Below, piece after piece: positions 1 to 9,340 of a stretch of 64,000 nt of DNA; position 1 is the stretch's first letter; every line of letters begins with the position of its first letter. Location: NCBI RefSeq assembly GCF_030908545.1, contig NZ_CP133083.1, positions 496,001 to 560,000 on the forward strand, read 5' to 3'. The translations under genes were made by a program, and so were the position numbers. This DNA is from Nitrosomonas sp. sh817 (GTDB taxonomy: Bacteria; Pseudomonadota; Gammaproteobacteria; Burkholderiales; Nitrosomonadaceae). Below the pieces are notes generated by a model, which saw only the letters and a list, made by a program, of their open reading frames with translations, did no database searches and had not been told where the DNA came from.

Positions 1-1035
1 AATGCGCTGCTTGGATTGTTGGTTGATGAAGGGGAGCGTGTCTGGTGCCAACCCTGCACATCGCCGGTTTGGGATACCGTTTTGACCAGCCTGGCGTTGC
101 AGGAAGACGCCACAACCGGTCAAGCACCTGTTTTGAAGGCACTGGATTGGCTGGTGGAACAACAAGTGCTGGATGAACCCGGCGACTGGCGCGATAAACG
201 GCCCGATTTACCGGGCGGCGGCTGGGCTTTTCAATATGCCAATCCGCATTATCCCGATCTGGATGACACCGCGGCGGTCGCATGGGCCTTGGAACAAGGG
301 GGCGAAGAGCGCCACCAGTATTCGCTGGATCGTGCAGCCAATTGGCTGGCGGGAATGCAGTCGCGGAACGGTGGGTTTGCCGCCTTCGATATTGATAATA
401 CCTATCATTATTTGAATGAAATACCTTTTGCCGATCATGGTGCATTGATCGACCCGCCAACCAGCGACGTGACCGCGCGTTGTGTCGGTTTGCTCGGAAA
501 ATACGGCAAGCATCAGCGGGAAGTGTGGCGCGGGATCAGCTTTTTGCTGCGCGAGCAGGAGAAAAACGGTTCCTGGTTCGGACGCTGGGGAACCAATTAT
601 ATTTATGGCACTTGGTCAGTGCTGGAAGCATTCCGGCTGGCGCAGTTCGATATGCAGCATATTTCAGTGCGCCGTGCCGTCAAGTGGCTGGAATCAGTGC
701 AGCGGGATGACGGCGGCTGGGGTGAAACCAATGATTCTTACCTGGATGCTCAGTGGGCCGGCCAGTTTCCCGAAACCAGCACAACTTTCCAGACTGCCTG
801 GGCGGTGCTGGGATTAATGGCGGCGGATGAGGTCAACAGCGAAGCGGTGCGAAAAGGTATTCAGTATTTGTTGCGTAGTCAAAACGCCGATCATCTATGG
901 GATGATCCTTGGTTTACCGCGCCGGGATTTCCACGCGTTTTCTATTTGCGCTACCACGGTTATTCAAAATTCTTCCCGCTATGGGCGCTGGCGCGTTATC
1001 GCGCACTGACTCGTACGATCGCCGCGTGCGAGTAA
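1..1035 (+). CDS. shc: squalene-hopene cyclase, C-terminal part
   Basis: This enzyme cyclises squalene to hopene or hopanol at the inner membrane, the first committed step of hopanoid synthesis. The frame is open from base 1, so the N-terminal part lies outside the window; about 344 residues are visible. The catalytic acid motif of the family appears as DLDDTA, encoded near base 256. QW-type repeats are visible (QSRNGGF, QRDDGGWGE), as is the conserved DVTARC stretch. The stop overlaps the likely GTG start of the next gene, the hopanoid phosphorylase, which supports a hopanoid operon. The family call is secure; only the missing N-terminus limits it. Confidence 0.93.
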   Translation, partial: NALLGLLVDEGERVWCQPCTSPVWDTVLTSLALQEDATTGQAPVLKALDWLVEQQVLDEPGDWRDKRPDLPGGGWAFQYANPHYPDLDDTAAVAWALEQGGEERHQYSLDRAANWLAGMQSRNGGFAAFDIDNTYHYLNEIPFADHGALIDPPTSDVTARCVGLLGKYGKHQREVWRGISFLLREQEKNGSWFGRWGTNYIYGTWSVLEAFRLAQFDMQHISVRRAVKWLESVQRDDGGWGETNDSYLDAQWAGQFPETSTTFQTAWAVLGLMAADEVNSEAVRKGIQYLLRSQNADHLWDDPWFTAPGFPRVFYLRYHGYSKFFPLWALARYRALTRTIAACE

Positions 1036-1736
1036 CCGGTTTGGTGACCGCGCTGCGGTCTGAGGCCGCATGCGTGTCACCGGGGCGTGTTCCATTCAAT
1101 CAACCCGCTTCGCTAAACGATCAGACGCTGTTGTGGCTCAGCGGCATGGGCGCGCAAGCAGCCCGGGCCGCGGCGCAAGGGTTGCGGCAGCACGGTGTTG
1201 CCGCATTGGTGAGTTTCGGCGTCGCCGGCGCCTTGAGCGATCAATTAAAACCCGGCGATTTGGTGCTGCCGGATGCCATCCATAGCGGTGAGCTACTGCC
1301 GGTCGATTGTGCGTGGCGCGACCGGCTGCAACGGCAACTGCCAGCATCTATCACAGTCTTTAATGGCCTTCTGGCCGATAGTCACGTACCTCTGACCGAT
1401 GAGAAGGCAAAACGCGGACTCGCGCAAACCAGTGGCGCTCACGCGGTGGACATGGAAAGCGCGGCTGTCGCGCAAGTGGCGAAGGCAGCCAATATTCCGT
1501 TTATTGCCGTGCGCGCGATCATCGATCCGGTATATTTCTCGCCGCCGCAAGCGCTGCTTGCAGCCATCAATCCGGATGGCAGTGTCAAGCCGTTGCATTT
1601 AACCGCGCTGCTGCTAAAGCGTTCGGTCCGGCTGGGCACCTTATTGCAAATGGGAGCGGGCATGCGGGAAGCGCGCAAAACATTGTCGCAAGTCATCGAA
1701 ATGGCTGGTACCGGCTTGGCGAGTCAGGGCAATTAG
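1026..1736 (+). CDS. hpnG: hopanoid-associated phosphorylase HpnG (nucleoside phosphorylase fold)
   Basis: HpnG removes adenine from adenosylhopane to give ribosylhopane in extended hopanoid synthesis. The protein is about 236 residues and has the phosphorylase-fold glycine motif SFGVAGAL and the purine-pocket motif VDMESAA. A frame is open further upstream, but that part lies inside shc. The GTG at 1026, which overlaps the shc stop by 10 bases, is the sensible start and implies translational coupling. Downstream it converges with an ABC transporter gene only 6 bases away. MTA/SAH nucleosidase is the alternative family name; the shc context favours HpnG. Confidence 0.82.
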   Translation: MRVTGLVTALRSEAACVSPGRVPFNQPASLNDQTLLWLSGMGAQAARAAAQGLRQHGVAALVSFGVAGALSDQLKPGDLVLPDAIHSGELLPVDCAWRDRLQRQLPASITVFNGLLADSHVPLTDEKAKRGLAQTSGAHAVDMESAAVAQVAKAANIPFIAVRAIIDPVYFSPPQALLAAINPDGSVKPLHLTALLLKRSVRLGTLLQMGAGMREARKTLSQVIEMAGTGLASQGN

Positions 1737-1742
1737 CGCGTG

Positions 1743-3524
1743 TTATTGCGCTTGTTGAAATTGTAACGCCGCCAAGCGTGCATAAAGTGCGCTGGATTGT
1801 AGTAATTCCGCATGTGTACCGAGCGCCTCGAGACGGCCATGATCGAGTACCGCGATACGGCCCGCGGATTGAACGGTCGCTAGACGATGTGCGATAACTA
1901 GCGTGGTGCGGCCGCGCATTAATTGCTGCAATGCTTGCTGTACCCAATACTCGCTTTGCGCGTCGAGCGCGCTGGTGGCTTCGTCGAGCAACAGCACCGG
2001 CGCATCGGCCAGAACCGCCCGGGCAATTGCCAATCGTTGCTTCTGGCCGCCTGATAATCCCGATCCTAAATCCCCCAGTGGCGTGTCATAGCCTTGAGGC
2101 AATTTGCATATGAATTCATGCGCATATGCAGCCTCAGCGGCGGTTTGTATCGCCGCATCGCTGGCATCGGGGCGGGCATAACGCAGATTGTCGCCGATCG
2201 TGCCGTGAAACAGCACCGGATTTTGCGATACCAATGCAAAACAGCGGCGCAGCTCAAATAATTCAAGATTGCGGATATCGATGCCTTCCAGCCTGATCGT
2301 GCCGGATTGGCTATCAAAAAATCGCAGCAACAAATCAAATAACGTCGATTTTCCGGCGCCGGACGGACCAACCAATGCCAGCGTTTCACCGGCGCGGATC
2401 GACAGCGTTAAGTCGTTGATGGCGAGTACCTCGGGACGCGCGGGATAAGCAAAACACAACCGGTCGATATCGATATTTCCGGAAACTTTGGGTAAGCGTT
2501 GCGGTTGTTGTGGCGATTGAATCAGATTCGGCGAGTTCAGTAATTCCATGGTGCGCTCGGCGGCACCGGCTGCTCGTTGCAATTCTCCGATCACTTCCGA
2601 GATGGATGCAACGGCGGAACCGACGATCACGCTGTAGAATACAAAGGCTGCTAATTCACCGGCGCTGATGCGGCCTTCGATGACATCCAGACCTCCCACC
2701 CACAGCATCAACCCGACGGCCCCCATCACCAGCAAAATGACGAGTGTGATTAACAATGCGCGTTGCAACGTGCGCTGTTTGGCAACGGCAAATGCGTCTT
2801 CAACCTGGCTATGAAATTGCTTTTGATCGATGGGTTGATGGTTGTAGGCTTGCACGGTTTTGATTTGCCCCAGCACTTCACCGACATAAGCGCCGACAGC
2901 AGCGATTTTATCCTGGCTTTGCCGCGATAACTGCCGTACCCGGCGGCCGTAGATCAGAATCGGCATCACTACCAGCGGCACGCAAATCATCACTAGCGCG
3001 GTCAGCTTGGCATTGGTGATGAACAGCCAGATAATGCCGCCGGTCATCATGATCAAATTACGCAGCGCAAACGAAACCGACGATCCGATCACGGTTTGCA
3101 GCAGCGTCATATCGGCAGTCAGACGCGACTGAATTTCAAGACTGCGGTTGGCTTCAAAAAATCCGGGATGCAAATGGATCAGATGATTGAACACCCGACT
3201 GCGGATATCGGCGATCACGCGCTCGCCTAACCAGGTGACCCAATAATAGCGGGTAAACGTGCCGACCGCCAAAGCAACGACTAATAATAAAAAAATCAGC
3301 ACATAATGGCTTAACAACTCTTTCGATTGCGTTGCGAAGCCTTGATCGATTAACAACCGGATGCCTTGCCCGATCGATAAGGTAATCGCTGCGGTAAAAA
3401 GTAATGCCAGCAGGCTGTAGGCAACCTGGCGTTTATACGGCGCGATGAATTGCACGGCTTGTCGGGCGGCCTGCCAGCGCGCTGAGGTGTTATTGGGATA
3501 ATCTGTGTTGGGCGAGTGGAGCAC
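1743..3524 (-). CDS. MsbA-like ABC exporter, fused permease and ATPase
   Basis: A 593-residue half-transporter that should work as a homodimer in the inner membrane. The N-terminal part (about residues 25-330) carries the six-helix exporter domain. The C-terminal ATPase has Walker A GPSGAGKST, the signature LSGGQKQR, Walker B VLLLDEATSALD and the switch His in IAHRLATV. It resembles the MsbA-related family seen in alpha- and betaproteobacteria, so lipid or glycolipid export is possible, but the substrate cannot be read from sequence. A glycosyltransferase and a PIG-L deacetylase gene lie upstream on the same strand, which would fit surface glycan work (inference). Confidence 0.88.
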   Translation of the reverse strand: MLHSPNTDYPNNTSARWQAARQAVQFIAPYKRQVAYSLLALLFTAAITLSIGQGIRLLIDQGFATQSKELLSHYVLIFLLLVVALAVGTFTRYYWVTWLGERVIADIRSRVFNHLIHLHPGFFEANRSLEIQSRLTADMTLLQTVIGSSVSFALRNLIMMTGGIIWLFITNAKLTALVMICVPLVVMPILIYGRRVRQLSRQSQDKIAAVGAYVGEVLGQIKTVQAYNHQPIDQKQFHSQVEDAFAVAKQRTLQRALLITLVILLVMGAVGLMLWVGGLDVIEGRISAGELAAFVFYSVIVGSAVASISEVIGELQRAAGAAERTMELLNSPNLIQSPQQPQRLPKVSGNIDIDRLCFAYPARPEVLAINDLTLSIRAGETLALVGPSGAGKSTLFDLLLRFFDSQSGTIRLEGIDIRNLELFELRRCFALVSQNPVLFHGTIGDNLRYARPDASDAAIQTAAEAAYAHEFICKLPQGYDTPLGDLGSGLSGGQKQRLAIARAVLADAPVLLLDEATSALDAQSEYWVQQALQQLMRGRTTLVIAHRLATVQSAGRIAVLDHGRLEALGTHAELLQSSALYARLAALQFQQAQ

Positions 3525-3613
3525 TGAAAAGTTTCTGAGAGAATACTGAATGTTGCGAATCGCGACTATTTTGGATCTCCTAACGCTCCCTGAGACCGAA
3601 TACTCAGTCCTTA

Positions 3614-4720
3614 CTAATTGTCAGATAAGCTCACTGGTGACGAAAGCATACTGAAGCGATAAAGATTTTGCTCGGCTTTCTTATTTGTTATACGAATAAA
3701 ATAATCCCCTTTGAACATTAATCGCCATATATTGGGAGAAAAAACGGAGAATTCTTCCAAAGCACCTGCATATTGAAAATAGGCAGCAGGGATAAAAAGC
3801 GGGTGCGGTGAAACTTCTATGATGTAAGGACCATCTTCTGGCGCCAAGTAAAATTTGGGTGAGTGCGCTAGGCTTCCGAGATTGTCATAGTGATATATGG
3901 TTTTGGACTGAATCTGACGCTCTATCCAGCCTCTTAAGCCGCCCAAGACTTTATCGATCCGTGGAAAATTCAGTTTCATGAATAAGTCACGCGAAGAACC
4001 GGAATATACTGCTTTGCTGGGATTGTTTTCCCATTCGTGGATTGCTTCAATCGCTGGATTTAATCCAAGCTTCCAGCCTTTACGTAGCAATCGTATCGAT
4101 AAATCTGTATCTTCGTAATACATGAAAAACTCGGGCCTGAAAAAATGATCGAGTGATAAAATTGCGTTGCGTCTGAAAAAAGCAGTGCTTCCTGAAAGCA
4201 TTTCTTGATTGGAGAGCGAATCACCATATAACGTTGTTATCGAATCTGATTTGAATCGGTTTGAGAAATGCTTTCCCCACACCGGCAATCTAAAGCCGAT
4301 GCTGATTAATAATTCCCAGAGGGGGGTTGGCATTTGCCCGGGCGGCAAGACAAAGGTTTTTGAATTATCCCAATATGTTTTTGGAGTGATTCCTCCGAAA
4401 TCGGGATTTTGCTGCATACATTCGACTGCACCCTTAATAAAGCCAGGCAAGATGACGGCATCGGGATTAAGTAATAAAACAAAATCTCCCTGAGAATTTT
4501 TAAATGCTAAGTTACATGCGTTACCAAACCCCAAATTCTTTTCCGCGCGAATAAGCTTAACATTACCAGGCAGGATGGATGCCAGACCTGTATGCTCTGT
4601 CATGTCTTCACTGTTGTCGACTACAATGATTTCAGCGGTTGGATCATCGGCTAACACGCTTTTTACTGCGCGTGATATAAGTTGATGGGTAAAATAATTG
4701 ACGAACAAGGCTGAAATCAT
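3614..4720 (-). CDS. family 2 glycosyltransferase
   Basis: A 368-residue cytoplasmic glycosyltransferase with a GT-A fold at the N-terminus. Visible features are the nucleotide-sugar binding start SALFVNYFTHQL, the EIIVVDNSED strand, and the LLLNPDAV motif carrying the metal-binding acid. The later MYYEDTDLSIRL is typical of rhamnosyltransferase-like GT2 enzymes. The donor and acceptor cannot be assigned. The gene lies 46 bases downstream of the PIG-L deacetylase gene on the same strand, and both are AT-richer than the flanking core genes. The two may belong to a small surface-polysaccharide insert. Confidence 0.87.
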   Translation of the reverse strand: MISALFVNYFTHQLISRAVKSVLADDPTAEIIVVDNSEDMTEHTGLASILPGNVKLIRAEKNLGFGNACNLAFKNSQGDFVLLLNPDAVILPGFIKGAVECMQQNPDFGGITPKTYWDNSKTFVLPPGQMPTPLWELLISIGFRLPVWGKHFSNRFKSDSITTLYGDSLSNQEMLSGSTAFFRRNAILSLDHFFRPEFFMYYEDTDLSIRLLRKGWKLGLNPAIEAIHEWENNPSKAVYSGSSRDLFMKLNFPRIDKVLGGLRGWIERQIQSKTIYHYDNLGSLAHSPKFYLAPEDGPYIIEVSPHPLFIPAAYFQYAGALEEFSVFSPNIWRLMFKGDYFIRITNKKAEQNLYRFSMLSSPVSLSDN

Positions 4721-4766
4721 TTTTCTTTAGATAAAGTTAATATTTGCTCATTGACCTAGAGAGAAG

Positions 4767-5978
4767 CTACCAAGGAGGGCACTGTACGAATGCTGGGTCG
4801 TACAAATATGCATTAGTATATCTAGAATCAGTTGGAGAGTAATTAGTTACACGTTGAAACGCTGTTGTTCTTTCCAATGAATTTGTATTTAAAGCAGCGT
4901 TAACTGATGCGAGTGAGAATTGTGAAGGATAAGTTCGCATAAGATTTGTTAGAAATTCCCAACCAGTTCCCTTGGCAGTAGAAATAAAATCATTTGCACT
5001 ATAGACAACACTATTTTTATCAATAGGTGCGATTGGAACCAAGGCTGTATATGGTGAACCATTTTCTGTGAGGCCATCGACCCTGCGTGTAGTTAAGAAA
5101 AATAATTTCGATTTATCTGGGAAATTTGTTCCAGTATATGCAGCAACCCCTAGTCTAACTGCCTCACCGACAGCACGATGTTCCGAATGGCAGCTTGTTC
5201 CATGTCGGGGATCAAAAGTCAAAATTACATCTGGACGGAAATTATCAATTTCAAGCTTAATAATATTGTTCATATTAATTAAGCCAAGACTAGCTGCTTC
5301 GCTATTCCATCTGCTTAAAACGACACTTGGTCGTTCGTTTGGGCTATTCCAACTGAAACCACCTAAGGAACTTTGTGCAGGAAATTTTCCCATAGAAACA
5401 GGCCATTCCCCTGCTCGTACAGGATCGTTAGTTGCAGTAACTATTTTACAAGTTTTTGAGCCACAATATCGACCCAGAAATGGTGAGAATACAATTTCAT
5501 CGTCTTGGTGGGCGATTATAAGCAGAATTCGATTAGCAGCCGCAAGCACTTTATCGGGAGTTTGACTATTACTAGGTAAGCCAAATTGATTCGATCTGTT
5601 TAATGCTACTGTACCACCTGGGCCTACCGCATTAACTTTTATAGATTGCCCACTTAATGATGAAATTGAATTCAATGTAATCTCAAATCGGTATTTAATG
5701 CCAGAAGTTATATTTGTTCCGCATGCAGTATGGATTGCAACTTCTGCTGGTTGATTAGTATTAATCGGAACACCAACTGCTATATTATTCAAGTATGCTT
5801 GAACTTTAATTGCGCTTCCTAAGTAGGGTTGACATGCCCAACCTTTAATAGTCCATATATTATTCTGAAGAACTACTTGATCTATAAAACCTTGAGGTAA
5901 AGCAGCTATTGCTCGTCCAGATAACATACAAGAAAAAATACCTAGAACTAAAAATGAAAAGAATCGCTTTAAGTCCAT
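4767..5978 (-). CDS. secreted PIG-L (LmbE-like) deacetylase family protein
   Basis: A 403-residue protein with an N-terminal signal peptide (hydrophobic stretch, probable cleavage after GRAIA). The PIG-L domain starts near residue 150 with IAHQDDE, the zinc-binding AHPDDE motif with Gln in place of Pro, and it retains the second metal motif HSEHRAVGEAV. About 100 residues between the signal and the domain look like a beta-sandwich accessory region. The family removes N-acetyl groups from sugars. Being exported and next to a glycosyltransferase suggests action on an extracellular or periplasmic glycan. The coding sequence is clearly AT-richer than glnS beside it, a hint of transfer. Confidence 0.8.
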   Translation of the reverse strand: MDLKRFFSFLVLGIFSCMLSGRAIAALPQGFIDQVVLQNNIWTIKGWACQPYLGSAIKVQAYLNNIAVGVPINTNQPAEVAIHTACGTNITSGIKYRFEITLNSISSLSGQSIKVNAVGPGGTVALNRSNQFGLPSNSQTPDKVLAAANRILLIIAHQDDEIVFSPFLGRYCGSKTCKIVTATNDPVRAGEWPVSMGKFPAQSSLGGFSWNSPNERPSVVLSRWNSEAASLGLINMNNIIKLEIDNFRPDVILTFDPRHGTSCHSEHRAVGEAVRLGVAAYTGTNFPDKSKLFFLTTRRVDGLTENGSPYTALVPIAPIDKNSVVYSANDFISTAKGTGWEFLTNLMRTYPSQFSLASVNAALNTNSLERTTAFQRVTNYSPTDSRYTNAYLYDPAFVQCPPW

Positions 5979-6259
5979 TTTCTATCTCCTGATGAGAAGT
6001 TGTTTAAGCAATTTATACTATACAGAGATTGAAGATATGTTGTCTACAATTTATAAGATATTACTAAGTACCTATTATTCAGAGTATAGCGAAAGGTTTG
6101 TCATGGATTGATAAAGGTTTCTCGTTTGTTTGTAATGATATAAAACAGATATTTAGAGTTCTATTGATAAATAGATTGTACGGCTCCCAGTAGATCAAAC
6201 GAATCAAAGCCAATTATAATTAGAAAGGAAGCATCATTACCATTTGCGAGAGACCTGCT

Positions 6260-7966
6260 TTGAACGAAAAATCCAAACACCATTCTGCCGCAGAGACAGC
6301 TCCGGCCAATTTCATTCGCAACATTATCGATGACGATAACCGTACCGGCAAATGGGGCGGGCGGGTGGAAACGCGTTTTCCGCCGGAACCGAACGGTTAT
6401 CTGCATATCGGCCATGCCAAGAGTATTTGTTTGAATTTCGGGATTGCGCATGATTACAACGGTGTGTGTCACCTGCGTTTTGACGATACCAATCCCGAAA
6501 AAGAAGCGCAGGAATACGTCGATTCGATCTGCGACAATGTTTCCTGGCTGGGTTTTGACTGGGGCAAGCATCTGTATTATTCATCGGATTATTTTGACCA
6601 ACTCTACGAATTTGCCGAATATTTGATCATGCAAGGCAAGGCCTACGTCGAAAGCCTAACTGCCGAGGAAATCCGCGAGTATCGCGGTACTTTGACCAGT
6701 CCCGGTAAAAACAGCCCTTACCGCGATCGCCCGGCCGACGAGAGTCTCGATTTATTCCGTCGCATGAAGGCCGGTGAATTTGCCGACGGGCAATACGTGT
6801 TACGTGCCAAGATTGACATGGCATCGCCCAATATCAATATGCGCGATCCGGTAATTTACCGCATCCGTCACGTGCATCATCAGCGTACCGGCGACCGTTG
6901 GTGTATTTATCCGATGTACGACTACACCCACTGCATTTCCGATGCGCTGGAAAGAATTACACATTCCTTGTGTACGCTTGAATTCGAAGATCACCGTCCG
7001 CTGTATGATTGGGTGCTCGATCAATTGGCTGACAAAGTGCCGTGTCATCCGCAGCAGATCGAATTTGCCCGGCTCAATCTGACTTACACAGTCATGAGCA
7101 AGCGTAAGCTGATTGAGTTGGTGGAAAAGAAATTGGTCGATGGTTGGGACGATCCGCGTTTAAGTACCTTGGCCGGTGTCCGCCGCCGCGGTTTTACACC
7201 GCGAGCGATCCGGTTGTTTGCCGAGCGTATCGGCATCAGCAAGGCGGATTCGTGGATCGATATGACCGTGCTGGAAGATTGTTTGCGCGAAGACTTGAAC
7301 GAACATGCACCGCGCCGGATTGCCATTCTCAAGCCGTTGAAACTGATCATCGACAATTACCCTGAAGGGCAGCAAGAAGACTGCTTTGCGCCGAATCACC
7401 CGCAACAACCGGAGTGGGGCAAGCGTACCGTTCCGTTGTCCAAAGTGCTGTATATCGAACGCGATGATTTCATGGAAACGCCCGTCAAAGGCTATTTCCG
7501 ATTGTCGCCGGGTGCGGAAGTGCGGTTGCGTTATGCTTACTTGATCAAATGTGTCAGTATCGACAAAAATGCTCAAGGCGAAATTGAGGCGATTCACTGT
7601 ACCTACGACCCCGATACCAAGAGCGGCACACCGGGTGCCGATAGCCGCAAGGTCAAAGGCAATATTCACTGGCTATCCGCTGCGCATGCGCATGCGGCGG
7701 AAGTGCGCTTGTACGACCGCTTGTTCAGAGACCCGCATCCGGACAGCGGTGGCAAGGATTACAAAACCGCATTGAATCCGGATTCCAAACAAATCATTAC
7801 CGCCTACGTCGAACCGGCGTTATGCGAAGCGCAACCCGAGCAAAGTTTTCAGTTCGAACGCAACGGTTACTTCGTCGCCGACCGCATCGACATGAAGCCC
7901 GGCAAGCCGGTTTTCAACCGTTCGGTGACATTGCGCGATTCGTGGGGCAAGATTGCAGGTTCGTAA
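6260..7966 (+). CDS. glnS: glutaminyl-tRNA synthetase
   Basis: This enzyme charges tRNA-Gln with glutamine in the cytoplasm. The 568-residue protein has the class I signature [12 protein letters not shown], the KMSKS-type loop VMSKRKL and the usual C-terminal anticodon-binding beta-barrels. The start is TTG at 6260, preceded by GAGAGA a few bases upstream; no better in-frame start was seen. The divergent PIG-L gene begins 281 bases upstream, so that interval must hold both promoters. A mntA-like gene follows 16 bases after the stop and may be co-transcribed. Confidence 0.95.
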   Translation: MNEKSKHHSAAETAPANFIRNIIDDDNRTGKWGGRVETRFPPEPNGYLHIGHAKSICLNFGIAHDYNGVCHLRFDDTNPEKEAQEYVDSICDNVSWLGFDWGKHLYYSSDYFDQLYEFAEYLIMQGKAYVESLTAEEIREYRGTLTSPGKNSPYRDRPADESLDLFRRMKAGEFADGQYVLRAKIDMASPNINMRDPVIYRIRHVHHQRTGDRWCIYPMYDYTHCISDALERITHSLCTLEFEDHRPLYDWVLDQLADKVPCHPQQIEFARLNLTYTVMSKRKLIELVEKKLVDGWDDPRLSTLAGVRRRGFTPRAIRLFAERIGISKADSWIDMTVLEDCLREDLNEHAPRRIAILKPLKLIIDNYPEGQQEDCFAPNHPQQPEWGKRTVPLSKVLYIERDDFMETPVKGYFRLSPGAEVRLRYAYLIKCVSIDKNAQGEIEAIHCTYDPDTKSGTPGADSRKVKGNIHWLSAAHAHAAEVRLYDRLFRDPHPDSGGKDYKTALNPDSKQIITAYVEPALCEAQPEQSFQFERNGYFVADRIDMKPGKPVFNRSVTLRDSWGKIAGS

Positions 7967-7982
7967 AAGATGAGCGAATGAC

Positions 7983-8429
7983 ATGACTCGACAAGCTTTC
8001 CAGGCCCATCAACAGAATACAGAAGCCAGCAAAAAAGGAAGCGATCAGAGTTTTTTGGATCAGTTGACAGCCCTATTGCTGCAATTTCCGCAAATCAAAT
8101 TAGCGATATTGTTCGGTTCTCAGGCAACAGGGTGCGTACGTCCGGATAGCGACATTGATCTTGGTATGCTGTTACAAGAACCGCTGAATGCGGGTTTTAG
8201 GCTGCAATTGATGCAGGCGATTAGTGCTAAATTTGGCCGCCCGGTCGATATCGTCGATTTGTTTCACGTACCGGAACCTATCACCGGACAGGTTTTGGGA
8301 GGGATCCGCTTGCTTGGCGACGATACTGCATGCGGCAATCTGTTGTACCGGCATCTGCTCAACGTTGCCGATTTTCTGCCACTGCACCAACGGATGCTTA
8401 CTGAAAGGCGTAATCGATGGATCAAGTGA
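7983..8429 (+). CDS. mntA: MntA-type nucleotidyltransferase antitoxin
   Basis: A 148-residue minimal nucleotidyltransferase. It has the family signature GSX10DXD exactly, as GSQATGCVRPDSDID, in the LAILFGS context. In the studied HepT/MntA pair, MntA adds AMP units to a Tyr of the HEPN toxin and so neutralises it. The gene overlaps the hepT-like gene by 13 bases, the usual arrangement. It starts 16 bases after glnS, so it may be read from the glnS message. About 40 residues precede the domain and are not conserved in a way I recognise. Confidence 0.83.
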   Translation: MTRQAFQAHQQNTEASKKGSDQSFLDQLTALLLQFPQIKLAILFGSQATGCVRPDSDIDLGMLLQEPLNAGFRLQLMQAISAKFGRPVDIVDLFHVPEPITGQVLGGIRLLGDDTACGNLLYRHLLNVADFLPLHQRMLTERRNRWIK

Positions 8430-8833
8430 TCATTGCCGAGAAATTGGAATCGCTGCGGCGTTGCATGCAACGCATCGAAGATAAAACACCAGAGGATGCG
8501 GGCAGTTTGATCCGGGACATCGATTTGCAAGATATTCTGGTGATCAATCTCACACGCGCTGTACAAATCAGCATCGATATTGGCAGTCACATCATCAGTA
8601 CAACCAATCAGACATTACCTCAAACGATGGGCGATATTTTTACGAAGTTGCATGAACTTGGAGCAATTTCGCAAGAAACCAACGAACGATTACGAAAGGC
8701 TGTTGGTTTCAGAAATATCGCGGTTCACAACTATGAGGCGATCAACTGGGAAATCGTGTACGCCATCTGCCGGAATTCTTTGCAGGATTTCCGGCAGTTT
8801 GCTCAAGAGATTTGCCGGTATGCAGGTTTGTAG
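8417..8833 (+). CDS. hepT: HepT-type HEPN ribonuclease toxin (DUF86)
   Basis: A 138-residue all-helical HEPN protein of the DUF86 type. The catalytic and AMP-acceptor motif RX4HXY is intact as RNIAVHNY (Arg99, His104, Tyr106), so an active RNase that can be modified by MntA is predicted. Translation is probably coupled to the upstream antitoxin by the 13-base overlap. The toxin family cleaves RNA, with tRNA as the target in the studied case. Nothing in the sequence suggests decay. Confidence 0.83.
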   Translation: MDQVIIAEKLESLRRCMQRIEDKTPEDAGSLIRDIDLQDILVINLTRAVQISIDIGSHIISTTNQTLPQTMGDIFTKLHELGAISQETNERLRKAVGFRNIAVHNYEAINWEIVYAICRNSLQDFRQFAQEICRYAGL

Positions 8834-8887
8834 CTACTACATACTACAAGGTGTGGCATGACATATAGTAAAAATAACAATTCAGAT

Positions 8888-8915
8888 TGAAGAGACACTT
8901 TTGAGCATCTCTTCA
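8888..8915. terminator. hairpin between convergent genes
   Basis: Inverted repeat TGAAGAGA and TCTCTTCA with a 12-base loop. It sits between the end of the hepT-like gene and the end of the minus-strand small gene. There is no T-run on either side, so termination is only a suggestion from position. Confidence 0.3.
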
Positions 8916-8925
8916 GTATCTGAAG

Positions 8926-9198
8926 TCAAATAGCAAGTTTACTAAGCTGTCCTGGCTTTCTGGAGAAGAAGAATGAGATTCCACCAGGTACTTCCGCGAT
9001 TTGCGGATCAAGATATTCTTCACCTTTTTGTTCAAGGAGTTCTTGCCATTTTGCTTGAATATCCCTCCATGGGGTTTTTGCTATGCGCTGAATGTCATAC
9101 CAATGATATAGCTCTCCCCAGCTAATGAATGTTGTGCCATTTGCGTATAGCTGATCGAGGCGGTCCCAGACTTGATCAACATGGCGTTTTATCATCAT
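8926..9198 (-). CDS. hypothetical 90-residue protein
   Basis: I do not recognise a family. The protein is soluble, Trp-rich and mixed in charge, with an amphipathic N-terminal helix (MIKRHVDQVWDRLDQLYANG) and no signal peptide or membrane segment. Its ATG at 9198 is closely preceded by a purine stretch in an AT-rich interval, and coding-like composition supports a real gene. It stands alone, convergent with the mntA/hepT pair and about 140 bases from the YdjM-like gene. A small DNA-binding or toxin-associated role would be a guess. Confidence 0.55.
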   Translation of the reverse strand: MMIKRHVDQVWDRLDQLYANGTTFISWGELYHWYDIQRIAKTPWRDIQAKWQELLEQKGEEYLDPQIAEVPGGISFFFSRKPGQLSKLAI

Positions 9199-9340
9199 AT
9201 TCTCCTATATTTAACGATTGATAGTTATAATAGTATATGTTTATTTATATAGAGTCAATTAAAATTATTAATACTATATTAATTATTTAGGCTGATGTTA
9301 AGTGTGTATGTATCAACAAATATGGATTTTAGGAATTTAT

